From Acrasis kona (lineage: Eukaryota > Heterolobosea > Eutetramitea > Acrasida > Acrasidae), in NCBI GenBank assembly GCA_026419775.2, contig JAOPGA020001156.1:1-64000 (forward strand): a stretch of 64,000 nucleotides of DNA. Direction: 5' to 3'. The translations under genes were made by a program, and so were the position numbers. Below, piece by piece: positions 1-9,812 of the stretch. Each line of letters starts with the position of its first letter. Positions within the stretch are counted from its first letter, which is position 1. Under the pieces are notes generated by a model. That model was not told the DNA's origin. It did not search any database and saw only the letters and a list, made by a program, of their open reading frames with translations.

Positions 1-200
1 TGTATGCTTATTTAATAGTCAACCAATATGTTCGAAGTCACACAGATGCTGGAAATATGTTATTTTATTACCGAAAGAGACGTGGCAAGAAATCAAAAAG
101 GGCTCTTGTGGAAACACCACGGATACTTTTGATGCTGTGAATTTCACACAAACACAGCACGAAATGTCAACAACCGGTTGATCCGAAAAAGAATCCATCC

Positions 201-880
201 GTGAAAGAATTCAATTTTTGGAAGATTGAAATGAAGCCTATCAAAATAGGATCCTGGAACGGTAAATTTACTTCTACCAAACCACCGCTGACAAACCGCT
301 CCCACAACATTGTCAACCTCCTCTTTAAGGTTGACATTTTATGCATCCAAGAGACCCACTACCTCCATTTGGAACTTCCCACCCTCCAACACAGTTTTGA
401 AAAACTTGGCCACATATGTATAGGACATGGATTGACAAACAAAAAAAAGCATGGATTGGTTGTTATCATGAAAAAGAGATTTCAAAACAATGTAATTATT
501 GTCTCCCGGAAGAACTCTACGTACAAAGGTCGAGCGATATGTATTTTGATTAACCTTGAACTCCACCCTACCACCATTGTCTGTGCCATACCAGTACCAC
601 CTCAAACAAAGAATCATTGGAAATTGAACAAGAAATCAAAGAATGAATTACAGGAGCATGTTTGAAAGACATGTCATTATTATCGCTGGTGATTTCAACA
701 TCTAAATTGATGATTCTTCAAAACGTGGTTGCCACCTTGCCAATTTCACGGACAAATTCCACCACTCTTCAGCAACAAACTCGCCCACGTTCTCGGGAAA
801 GTGCGTTGATAAGGCAATCATCTTTTTTTCCTGCTCAATTTCACTGCACTACCAAGTATTGAAGCTGTACCTACCCGCTG
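201..880 (+). pseudogene. Decayed LINE-type endonuclease (EEP fold) fragment
   Basis: The first open stretch (201-665) reads like the N-terminal half of the exonuclease-endonuclease-phosphatase domain of non-LTR retrotransposons: an IGSWNG start, a VDILCIQETH motif carrying the catalytic Glu, then GLVVIMKK. The next conserved block, IIIAGDFNI (673-702), sits in a different frame and is followed at once by a TAA (703). Later coding-like sequence, including CVDKAIIF, continues in that second frame to about 880. One frameshift plus one stop therefore break the domain, and no reverse transcriptase follows. Known family role: nicking target DNA for target-primed reverse transcription. This copy is an inactive remnant. 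Confidence 0.7.
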
Positions 881-1227
881 GTTTCCAATTTTTCATGTTA
901 TCAATAATCAACAAATTAAAGTTTAAAATGTAATATTTATTGCTTTATATTGCTTTTCATGTTGTTGTGAGTTTGGCCATTATCCTTCGCTGTTGCGACG
1001 TGATTTCATTGTGAGGCGATAGCCTAGGGTGGTCGACAAATCAATATAGACCCAGTAGAACTCTTTTACGATTTCGCATGTATAAAAATAATACACCGCA
1101 TCACATGCCTAAATTAATTAATACATGCATCACATCGAGTTCTTATAATTAACGAATGTATTAAAGATGTAAAATTTGGCAAAGTAAGGAGTTTATTTAA
1201 ACAGGATGATCTCTTGACGCCAATCGA

Positions 1228-2010
1228 TCAACAACAGTAGCCAGCTTCTCTAGTCAATTCAATTCTTGATAGCCTGTCATCATTTGGTTTTTGATCTGCT
1301 GCAACAAGTTTCTCTACCATCTTCTCCATTGCAGTGTACATTCGCTCCCTACTTTTGTTCGATTCTTTGTCTGGATTCCTCTTGTGCTCTTGCTGCTTGT
1401 ATTTGGCGAAGTTTCTCAGCAGCGCGACTTTGAATCTCGTCACGAAGCACCTGGGTGTTGTTTTTGTAATCGTCTCTTGATTTCTTGACCTCTTCAATTG
1501 TGCTCATTGAAGCAGATGATTCTTGTGTCTGCATGGCCGATTTTTTTACCCTCGTCGAGCGCCGCTATTTCATGCTCTCGTAGCCTCTTCTTTGGTACCT
1601 GCTCCGCGTCTGACCCACTATTGTCGCTATAAATTGCTTCTGTGACCTTGGTACGATTGCTTTTTCCCTTGCCAGTGCTAGAGCGCTCGCTTGCAGAAGT
1701 AGTAGCAGAGCGAACAGCATTCTTAATTGACTGCTCACTGCAGCTGTAAGTTTTCATTATACGGGCAACTTCCTTATTCTTCAAACTACTCACCCAACTT
1801 CTCTGACCTGCCATGTGAACACGTACAATGGTTGCCTTGACGTCGTTTGGCAGCCGTATTCGCTTCGGCTACGGCTTTCCAACTTCCTTGTCCTCATCAT
1901 CTCCACCATCGTCCTCATCGTCGTTGTGGTGAATCTGGTTTCATGGAATCATCTGAGTCAGAGCCAGGTCGCTGTGAAGGCCTGCGTGTTCAGATTGTCA
2001 AGAGTTGGAG
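1228..2010 (-). pseudogene. Decayed coiled-coil ORF with N-terminal basic/HTH-like region
   Basis: On the minus strand an acidic stretch is followed by a basic segment (KRIRLPNDVKATIVR), then MAGQRSWVSS at 1814 and Glu/Lys/Arg-rich helical sequence. The frame breaks at a seven-A run near 1549 (removing one A restores reading into MQTQESSASMSTIEEV) and again near 1360, after which RERMYTAMEKMVEKL continues in another frame. Three frames joined by indels suggest a dead gene. Composition recalls retroelement ORF1 or a DNA-binding accessory protein, but no diagnostic motif is present, so function is unassigned. It lies in the same decayed island as the LINE fragment. Confidence 0.4.
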
Positions 2011-2272
2011 ATGATGGGGAGGAATGACCTCTACTTTGTCTATAATTCCTGATTGCTGATCATCCGTTTCCTGTTCCGTAGACCGGTCTACATGCTCTTT
2101 GTTCTGTGCAGTTTGATTTCAAATTAATTCCGGATGATTCCGAACAACCAGAAATTGAAATGGTTCATGTGTGCTTATGAATGAACTTGAGGACTTGGCA
2201 ACGGAAAGGGTCGTAGTGGAATACCCTCTTTTTATTGAAAAAGCAGCATCACAAATCGTTCCTCAATCCAAA

Positions 2273-2536
2273 TCAGGACAGATGCATGAGAAGCCTGGAT
2301 GGTGTCTTCGGAAGAATATCGTAGCGTCCGGAACAAGTAGCAAACAATGAACAACCTTTTTTAAAATTGCGTTGGGAGTGTCCGGCTGCATGACATTGCA
2401 CTTTTGCATATAAGGTGTCAACAATTAAGGCAACATTCACATTCACCAACATTCTAAGAAACCCAAGCCAAAATTTCAAGCACCTCATTCCCCTGCTTGC
2501 CTTCCAGAGAACACCAAGACCCGCGCAATGACTCAC
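2273..2536 (-). pseudogene. Possible retroelement ORF1 fragment with degenerate zinc knuckle
   Basis: This minus-strand reading frame contains VQCHAAGHSQRNF, which resembles a CCHC zinc knuckle (C-x3-GH-x4-C) whose first and last cysteines have been replaced. Such knuckles are typical of Gag/ORF1 nucleic-acid-binding proteins. It lies between two other broken minus-strand frames (3130-4095 and 1228-2010) and may be part of the same dead element. There is no clear start, and the similarity is one short motif, so it could be chance. Confidence 0.25.
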
Positions 2537-3129
2537 CGGAATCTACTCCACAGCATCACAGATTTGACAGATTTTTAAAGTCTTGGTGCCTTCAATAATT
2601 TCATCGCCTCAGTGTTGTTGACATCATACTAGTGATCCCCGAAATGACACCGCTCCAGATTCCTCAACCACTCCCGCGCATCTAGGAAATGACAGCACTA
2701 CCGACGCTACCAGTGAAGTGGGGGAGGCTATGATTTCCAAACACCCATGCCAAACCAACCACAAATGTATCCTTTATAGCCAAATGATACCATAAAGAAA
2801 AAGAAGGTAAACACTGCCATTGAAGATAACTAGAAAACATTGCCGATCAATTGGGAATGATGGGACGACATATGAAGAACAATTTTAAATGCCAGAAAGA
2901 GCTGCTGAGAAAGAAAAGAGAATAGAGAATGGACTTCAGGTGCAACCAACATTAATTGAGACACCACAATACTCAAGAGGAAATCATGCGACATTTGTAA
3001 GTTTGTCCACTTTGAATTGGTTAGCTGCACAAATAGTTGACGGATTAAATAATTTATTTATTTATACAAATGGGCCAAAGGCCTGCTTAGAGTGACTGGG
3101 TGCGTCCGGTGACTTACACCAGTTTCACT

Positions 3130-4095
3130 TTTGTTTAGTGGTTCTTGATTTCTTTTTTGGGGTCACGGTAATTTCTTCTTCCTCTTCCATTTCTGTGTCT
3201 ACTTCGTCTTCCTCTTCTTCTTTGTCATTCTTAGTCCTCTTCCTTCCTCTAGTTTGGTGGGGACTTTCTTTTTCGCATCAATTTTGCTACAAAGTCCTTT
3301 CATCATCTCCATCATCTTATTGAATTTTGAGTCCATACCAGTATAAGCCGAGGTGACGTTTGTTTCTAATTTTTAATCTCAAACTCTTGGGTGTCTTGTC
3401 GCTCGGAAATCAATTTCATGCTTTGGGCACATTCTTTGATTTGACTTCTAGTGGACTCTTGGTCCATTCGCATGTCTTTAATTTGGTTAAAGATGGCCGC
3501 AAGGTTGTTTTGACTGTTGTTGTTTGTGGCGTTGTTTTTGTTGTTGTTAATGGTTGGCTTCCATTTCAAAAGTACCTTCCAATCACCTTGTTCCTTTCTG
3601 TCATTGTTGATGATGGTGGTGAGAAGGATTGAACTACAGTAATGTCTGTCGAAATAATTCTTCGTATGTTGTCGTTTACAATTTCGCTTTTTTCTTGACA
3701 CTTCTCTTCTCAGTCTGTGTGAGAGCACCAAAGCATGTTCTTTGTAGTAAAAGGTGACCATGCTGCTATCCTTGTCCGTTCTTGCATGGTGACGGTATTG
3801 ATCAGAATCTTGTGAAAACTCAAATCTATAACGAGTTAGGATACTTCGATATAACACTACTTACTCCTCTTTTCCTGCCACCCTTGACGTATCATGTACG
3901 AATTGTGACTACTTGAGGCATTCGCTTTTGGCAACTAAAGATTTCCTTGATTCGGTGATTTGTGGTTCCTGAAATTCTGAAGGAGGTCGGGTATGTATCG
4001 TGTGTTGATTTTGCTTGACTGATTCTAGTAGTTGTCCCGACTCGATCACGATTGCTGTCGTTAACAATACCATTCTCACCACGAAAGGAATCCAA
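3130..4095 (-). pseudogene. Decayed coiled-coil ORF1-like sequence
   Basis: The longest frame (3857-3366) ends in an Asn-rich linker and a helical segment (LAAIFNQIKDMRMDQESTR). Immediately after its stop the coding signature continues in another frame (NVTSAYTGMDSKFNKMMEMM), then shifts again into an acidic tail (EEEEDEVDTEMEEEEE) near 3200. A further fragment lies at 4095-3892. Serial frameshifts in a continuous coding-like tract indicate a pseudogene. The layout of helical region, linker and charged tail is compatible with LINE ORF1, but I recognise no defining domain. Confidence 0.4.
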
Positions 4096-4232
4096 TATCT
4101 TTACGTTGTCTTCGAGGATTTGGTATCACAAAAAATGCTCTGTTAAAAATTTCTAATCAGAATCATGGGCACTCATTACAATAAAAAAAACCTACTAAAG
4201 TAATCATGAATAAACACAACATATTTTATTTA

Positions 4233-5906
4233 TTAAATACTAAACATGAATCCATTCTTAAACAAAGGAATGTTGTACATTTGTTCCACCCTAAACACAG
4301 GTTGCCTAAAAGGATTCGCTAAAACAGGTGTCCTAAATTCACCACCATAAACAGATAACACGTTCTGTTTAAGATATTCAGGTGCAAACTCATCAGTCTC
4401 AGTTATATAAAAAGCAGGTTTATTCATTCCTGCTTTTCTGTTCCTTATAATAACTTCTAGAGCATCTAACCAAGTTCTAGATGCAATCAAAGCAGCATCA
4501 AGCGCCACAACAACATCAGGAACAACACTTTTGCCCTGAACCATATAATCCTGCAAAAGAGCATTATGGAAGGTAAAAGTCATTGTGTGATCCATCGCCT
4601 TTAAAACAATTGGATGCTTCACATGATAAGAAGGAACGTCAGGACCAATCATATGAATATCTATTTGATTAACATTAGGCAACAAGTACAATAACTCTTT
4701 CCACACGCCCAACTGACCAATTTCATTTCCTGGACCTGCATACCACATTACAATCTTATCTTGTTGATGTAAATGATTAAGTACAATAATGTGGTATAAA
4801 GTAAGTGGATAATGTAATAACAAGGCAGCAAAACTATCTTTTGGAAGTTTTCTCCACTCATAGTAATCCTTCCAATTGTTAAGCACAAGGTCATTTGGAA
4901 GGAATTCAGAGAAATTATCAAGATCAGGAAAGTGACCAGGAGGTAATCCATGAGTCTCATTTCCTTCATTTCTTACAAAGTTTTTTATTAAATTATTAGA
5001 TGAAGGTGAGTCTAAGCAACACCCACATTCGTATTTCCACAATCCTACGGCGTGGAGGTCTCTAGACATGAGCATGACGCTCTGTCTTAATGGTTTCGTA
5101 GTTTCTTCAATAAAGGAAAAGAAATCCAGCTCGTCAATGAGTTGAGCTTTGTTTTCGTTCCATTTTTTAAAGTATTTACAGTAGAGTTTATGATTGGATC
5201 CATTGATCCAGTCACGTTTTTGACAAGTTGGACTGCAATAATAAACGGCATGACATGCGGAACATAATTTGACATTTTCACTCTCTTGGTAGCATGCTCG
5301 ACATCTCAATTTGATATTTACTTTGTACGTGCATTCAATGTTGAGTTCATTTTTGAGAATCATTTCTTTAACATCGGGGAGATGTTCGGTTATGGTTTCG
5401 ACGAAGCAGAATGTTTTGGGACGATGAGGTTTTGGAAGGGAATTCCTCGCATCCGCATCGGACATGCCTGCGACTTTCATCATGTTGATTGTAGGTTCTT
5501 GTAGGAAACATGGATGAACGATTGCAAGGCATAATGCTTTGTAGATCAGCTGTATTTGGTTATGACGGAAGGATGGTTTTAGATGGACTAACCTTTGCAT
5601 CCGGTGGTTTATCTAGTGGAATACCAGCTAGGACCACTCTCGTTGAATTCGTCACTTCTATTTGTGGATTCCATTCTAACTTTGATAATTAATTAATCAT
5701 GTTGATAGGTAACGTACGTTGGTGAGAGTAACATAAAAAGTATCATCTTTTTGCTCCTGTGATCTTGCGAGTTTAGCACCGGATTCCATTTTTTCGTTAG
5801 CCATCTTCTCCAAATCTCTTTCGCTGAATGGCATAAAGTTCTTCATCATCCTTTCCAATGGATCCATTTGAGCGGTATTCTTCTTCTTTCCATTCTTCTT
5901 CCCCAT
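4233..5906 (-). CDS. MYND zinc-finger protein with Mss51-like C-terminal domain
   Basis: Three exons: 5906-5718, 5679-5593 and 5549-4233, about 530 aa. Introns of 38 nt (GTACGT..AAG) and 43 nt (GTTAGT..CAG) keep frame. The start MGKKNGKKK follows an A-rich leader. The MYND finger is clear: CRACYQESENVKLCSACHAVYYC, then CQKRDW and HKLYC. The C-terminal ~230 residues (MWYAGPGNEIG, IHMIGPDVPSYH, VVVALDAALI) resemble the domain that follows MYND in fungal/animal Mss51-type proteins, which help translation and assembly of mitochondrial cytochrome oxidase. Whether this protein is mitochondrial is inference; no strong presequence is seen. The first in-frame ATG of the last exon lies in intron 2 and is not the real start. 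Confidence 0.75.
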
Positions 5907-6287
5907 TGTTTTTGTTGTTTTTTTGTAATAATAATTGAACCTCAACGAAGGTCATAAATGCTATTACGATTGATAACGTACCCGAGAGTACAATCATTAA
6001 TCTTTACGGAAAGACGCACATTCACCATCGTGAAAAGTTTTATGAAATCCAACAGTAGCCGAAAGATGGGGACAGAATTAATGGGTACAGAGCAAACAAC
6101 TCCGTAAACGCATAGACATCAGATCAGCGAAAATCATGTTGTAGGAAACAAAGATTTATTACATGAAATACAAAGGTTGAGTTGCTCTCACAACCCACCA
6201 CAAATAAAAAGTGAATCAGAACAAATAAGATTAATCCATCACCAACAAATCAATCATAAATAAATGTAACAAAATATTTTCATGTAA
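5907..6287. other. Intergenic region, 5' of MYND gene and 3' of BTB gene
   Basis: About 380 bases between two minus-strand genes. The part next to 6288 is AT-rich with AATAAA-like motifs on the minus strand (around 6255-6262 and 6204-6209), suitable for 3' end formation of the BTB gene. The half next to 5907 holds the A-rich leader of the MYND gene. No RNA gene or repeat was seen. Confidence 0.5.
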
Positions 6288-9035
6288 CTATTCTTCATGT
6301 AAATAATGAACAAAAACGTCGCTCGATCTCAATGATTTCAAAACCAAATCTTGAAGAGATTTAGGATTCGAAGAAATGTAATCGACTGTATCCTTCTCTA
6401 ACGAAACAAAACTCTGGTGTATATCAAATATAGATTTTCTCAAGGACGATATCTCGTAGTAAACAACAAGAGCAGATCTCACTGACGTGTAGTTCCTGTC
6501 GACAACTTTATCTAAATGTGCCATGAACTTTTCAAGCCAATATTTCTTCTCTTCAAAAACTCTATAAAGACGACAAAAATCAGTTATAGAAGCAATGGAA
6601 GATAACACAAAACGAAAACACTCATTCATGGTGATTTCAAAATTTTCTGGATTACAAGGCACGTCATTCTCTTTTTGGTATGTAAATATTCTTGCGATTT
6701 GAGCACCATCAAGCATGGAGATGACTTCTTCTGATGTCACTTTATCACACAATATGGACACATAATAACGACCGGAATAGTCATAATTCAGATCGAAAGA
6801 AACATTCTCATCATCGAAAAAGTGTTTGGTGTAGAAAATTAAAAACTCTCTACAGTCATAGATGGAGGAGCGGACTATACTTGTCATGATTTTGAACCAT
6901 TTCTTGACTAAATCATCAAGATGCACTTCTTTCAAAACAAGCAGCAGTTCCATTATCTGGTCAACCAATACATTTTTGTACAAGTCAGATTCTAGAGGAT
7001 GACTCAAGATAACATCAGAATATTTAATGCCATTGGGAACATTACTCAAGATACTAATCAAAGTATTTTGGTATTTACTTTTTAATTTTTGAATGATTGA
7101 GCTTTTCAGAATGATTCGGTTGGAGTTGATGTGATCAATTCTTTTGATCAACTCCGGAGTGTCAACAGTTTGACACGATATGATGTCATAAATCTTATCA
7201 GGAATAACATTTAAATCAATTCCGGCATGATCCAACACGTGCAAAACATCAATCAACTCGTTCAAAGAGGTAATAAAATTCTCCGATAAATCATCGATAA
7301 TATAATTTAGAATTTCTTCTAATTTACCAGCGTCACAAGAACAACCCTCTTTGATTTTTTGCCAATGAGTCAACATTGTCAAGAGGGAATGCTCGTTTGC
7401 CATATCAATTGTATACTTCACGCCATCAAAATCATACTTGTTTATAATTTCAATAAAATACAAATTATTTTTAAAGATTTCCGTGATACAATTTAATTTC
7501 AAATCAGACAAGATTGGGTGTTCCATAAAGTAATTAAAAATAAAATCAAAAACAAACAAAGCATCAATGGTACCATCTGTCATTCTAACGTCAAATGAGT
7601 GATAAATTCTATAAAACAATTCATCGAGGCCCAAAAAATCAGCAGTAATTGCCAAGTCAACCAAACCATGTTTATCAATTTTGGAAATTTCCAACACTCC
7701 TCCGTACATGTAGCTCAGTGCAATCTCCAAACTAGTTTTTGATTTGATATTTTGATCAAAAAGACTCAAATCGACACATGTTTTTTTTACATGATCATCT
7801 TGATCGTCATTACAATCTTCATCAAACATGTTACAAAAAAATCGAGAAGTAGCAGACAGGACCTGACCATGACAAGGATAATCAGTATCAAGGTATTTTA
7901 CAATCATATCGGAACAGAATGTCCTTTGGAATGCACAAGACAAAACAAAATCATACAAATCATCCTGACATGTTGGCAGGGCATTATAATGCTCTTGAAA
8001 TTTATTTTGAAATTTATTAGATTGGTCCAAGATGGAATGCAAATTTAACACCCTTGATAAATCAACTTCCACCACTTCATTCGAATAATTATTCAAAATC
8101 AGTAATTTGTTGTTGTGCGAAAATAAACCAAAACTAAAAGGTAAATTGTAAGAATGTTTGAACACAAATCCGCTCGGTAAATGTATGGAGTCAACCGTGT
8201 CTTGGGACTCTGCAATAATCAGTACCGTCGGTGTGATTAGATGAAACGAGTCGACAAATGTGGATCGAAGTTTACGAAGAGGCGTGGTCAACTGCCAAGT
8301 TTTTTTGTAAACGTCCAAAGTGTAAATGTAAGTTCGATGGTATTCGATCATGACGAATAGATTGTCTCGAGATGTACAATTAAACTCTCGATCCAAAACA
8401 ATTTCGTAACCCTCGGTTTTGGGCACTTCCCAATTTGTCCATGATGCGTCCGAAGGGTTATATTCGTACATTGTCAACGTGCACATGTCGGCAAAGAGAA
8501 TGTTGTTGTTGGGAAGTATGGTCGATAGGAATGTAGCTGGCTTATGTGGAAGTTCGGCAGTGTATGCGAATGGAGTTTTGATGCATTTGAGTGTTGGAGT
8601 GTTGTTTGCTTCTTCTTTGTATATGGCCTGATAGACGTTGATACTTGTCGAGAGAATCGCCACCACAAAGACGGATTTTGTGGAATGATGGTAGATGGAC
8701 GACAAGCTTAAAAATGTTGCATCAACTTGGTTGATTGTGTACTTAACGGTGTTTTTGGATCTGATGCCGTCGTCCCCGTAGGCGAGTGTCTTGATGATTA
8801 TTTCACGATATTTTTGGCTAGGTTTCATAAAGAGTAGGAAATGGCCGGGCTGATGATATTTTATGATGGATTGAGATGATGTGTCATGTTCTCTTTCAAT
8901 CTTGTTAAGAACGAATCCATACAAAGACCATTTTGGAACTTTTGATAAAGTTACCATCCGTTGTTTTTTGGTAGGCGTTTCTATGCCGTCTGTTGTTTGT
9001 GAACTCTGTCTCTTCTTTGGAGTTCCCCTTCCCAT
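6288..9035 (-). CDS. Large BTB/POZ-domain protein, probable nuclear localisation
   Basis: A single-exon 915-aa protein. Residues 1-30 are basic (GRGTPKKRQ, PTKKQRM) and resemble a bipartite nuclear localisation signal. Residues about 35-330 are beta-rich with repeating short strands, compatible with a propeller-like fold, though no kelch or RCC1 consensus is visible. Residues about 360-480 form a BTB/POZ domain: FCSDMIVKYLD, CHGQVLSATSRFF, ALSYMYGGVLEI, AITADFLGLDELF. The rest is helical with no recognised domain. BTB proteins dimerise and often act as cullin-3 substrate adaptors or chromatin regulators; which applies here is not shown. The TATATA-like element at about 9068-9074 lies 33-39 bases before the start. 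Confidence 0.8.
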   Translation of the reverse strand: MGRGTPKKRQSSQTTDGIETPTKKQRMVTLSKVPKWSLYGFVLNKIEREHDTSSQSIIKYHQPGHFLLFMKPSQKYREIIIKTLAYGDDGIRSKNTVKYTINQVDATFLSLSSIYHHSTKSVFVVAILSTSINVYQAIYKEEANNTPTLKCIKTPFAYTAELPHKPATFLSTILPNNNILFADMCTLTMYEYNPSDASWTNWEVPKTEGYEIVLDREFNCTSRDNLFVMIEYHRTYIYTLDVYKKTWQLTTPLRKLRSTFVDSFHLITPTVLIIAESQDTVDSIHLPSGFVFKHSYNLPFSFGLFSHNNKLLILNNYSNEVVEVDLSRVLNLHSILDQSNKFQNKFQEHYNALPTCQDDLYDFVLSCAFQRTFCSDMIVKYLDTDYPCHGQVLSATSRFFCNMFDEDCNDDQDDHVKKTCVDLSLFDQNIKSKTSLEIALSYMYGGVLEISKIDKHGLVDLAITADFLGLDELFYRIYHSFDVRMTDGTIDALFVFDFIFNYFMEHPILSDLKLNCITEIFKNNLYFIEIINKYDFDGVKYTIDMANEHSLLTMLTHWQKIKEGCSCDAGKLEEILNYIIDDLSENFITSLNELIDVLHVLDHAGIDLNVIPDKIYDIISCQTVDTPELIKRIDHINSNRIILKSSIIQKLKSKYQNTLISILSNVPNGIKYSDVILSHPLESDLYKNVLVDQIMELLLVLKEVHLDDLVKKWFKIMTSIVRSSIYDCREFLIFYTKHFFDDENVSFDLNYDYSGRYYVSILCDKVTSEEVISMLDGAQIARIFTYQKENDVPCNPENFEITMNECFRFVLSSIASITDFCRLYRVFEEKKYWLEKFMAHLDKVVDRNYTSVRSALVVYYEISSLRKSIFDIHQSFVSLEKDTVDYISSNPKSLQDLVLKSLRSSDVFVHYLHEE

Positions 9036-9812
9036 CTTTGATGAACTCTTCGATCTAGCAGTTTACAATATATAGGGTGTTTACAACAGAGAAAATCAAT
9101 GAAAACATAAGTTGACTAGATTTTTCTGCACCACGATAAGCAGCAGCGCTGCAAATGGCAGCCATAACACCTCATCATCCTCCAACAAAGCGTTTAAGGT
9201 TAGAAAAATTATGATACCAGGGCACAACAAATTCCATCCTGATAATTTGTTCTCTCTCATTGCTCGTACCTTCCGTGTTAATGATAGTGTACAGTGAATA
9301 CATAAAGTAAGTAAACCAGTCGCTTTATTGTATACTAAGGTTTGAGGTTGGATTCCAACTTGTCATGCTAAAAAGCACATTTTACAAGTCAATGAGGGTT
9401 TCTTGTCACACAACCATTCATACAGTTGAGAATTCACGGGTATCAATGTTGTTTATAAGTTCTGGTTTAGAGGCGCCAAGGTGCTTCTTGTACTTCGGAT
9501 TCATAAGAATCTCCTCATTACGGCCCCTCTAATGATTTTGCGGCAGTCTTCTCCGCATCTTCATACTGGTTTCTTCTTTAGAAGCGTATGATAAAACCAT
9601 GTAAATTCAAAACCGACATGCCTTTAAAAGCTCACTTTTTAAGAATCAGAAGACATTGAGAGCACTGATATTCATGATAATAATTTAAATTCATGTCATC
9701 TTCAATTTGGAACTGATTGTGCTTATTTAAGAAAATATGCATTTATTCTTAAGAATACAATCTTACTTCTCCCAACCCATAAGTACTTTATAATGTTTTG
9801 AAACAACAAAAC
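9036..9812. other. Intergenic region containing a decayed copy of the 27-kb Cys-rich exon
   Basis: Apart from the duplicated fragment at 9123-9205 (separate entry) I see no gene. AT-rich sequence with AATAAA-like elements precedes the 3' end of the next minus-strand gene. Confidence 0.5.
9123..9205 (-). repeat. Degenerate copy of sequence at 26978-27073
   Basis: Both places share AGCGCTGCAAA, GGCAGCCAT, TCATCATC, TCCAACAA and GCGTTTAAGGTTAGAAAAA in the same order. On the minus strand the 27-kb copy can be read as [14 protein letters not shown]; here a deletion after the EDDEV block and point changes destroy that frame. The shared block includes CTAACCTTAAACG, a plausible intron branch-site region, so the duplication spanned an intron-exon border. 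This copy looks like a pseudo-exon. Confidence 0.6.
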
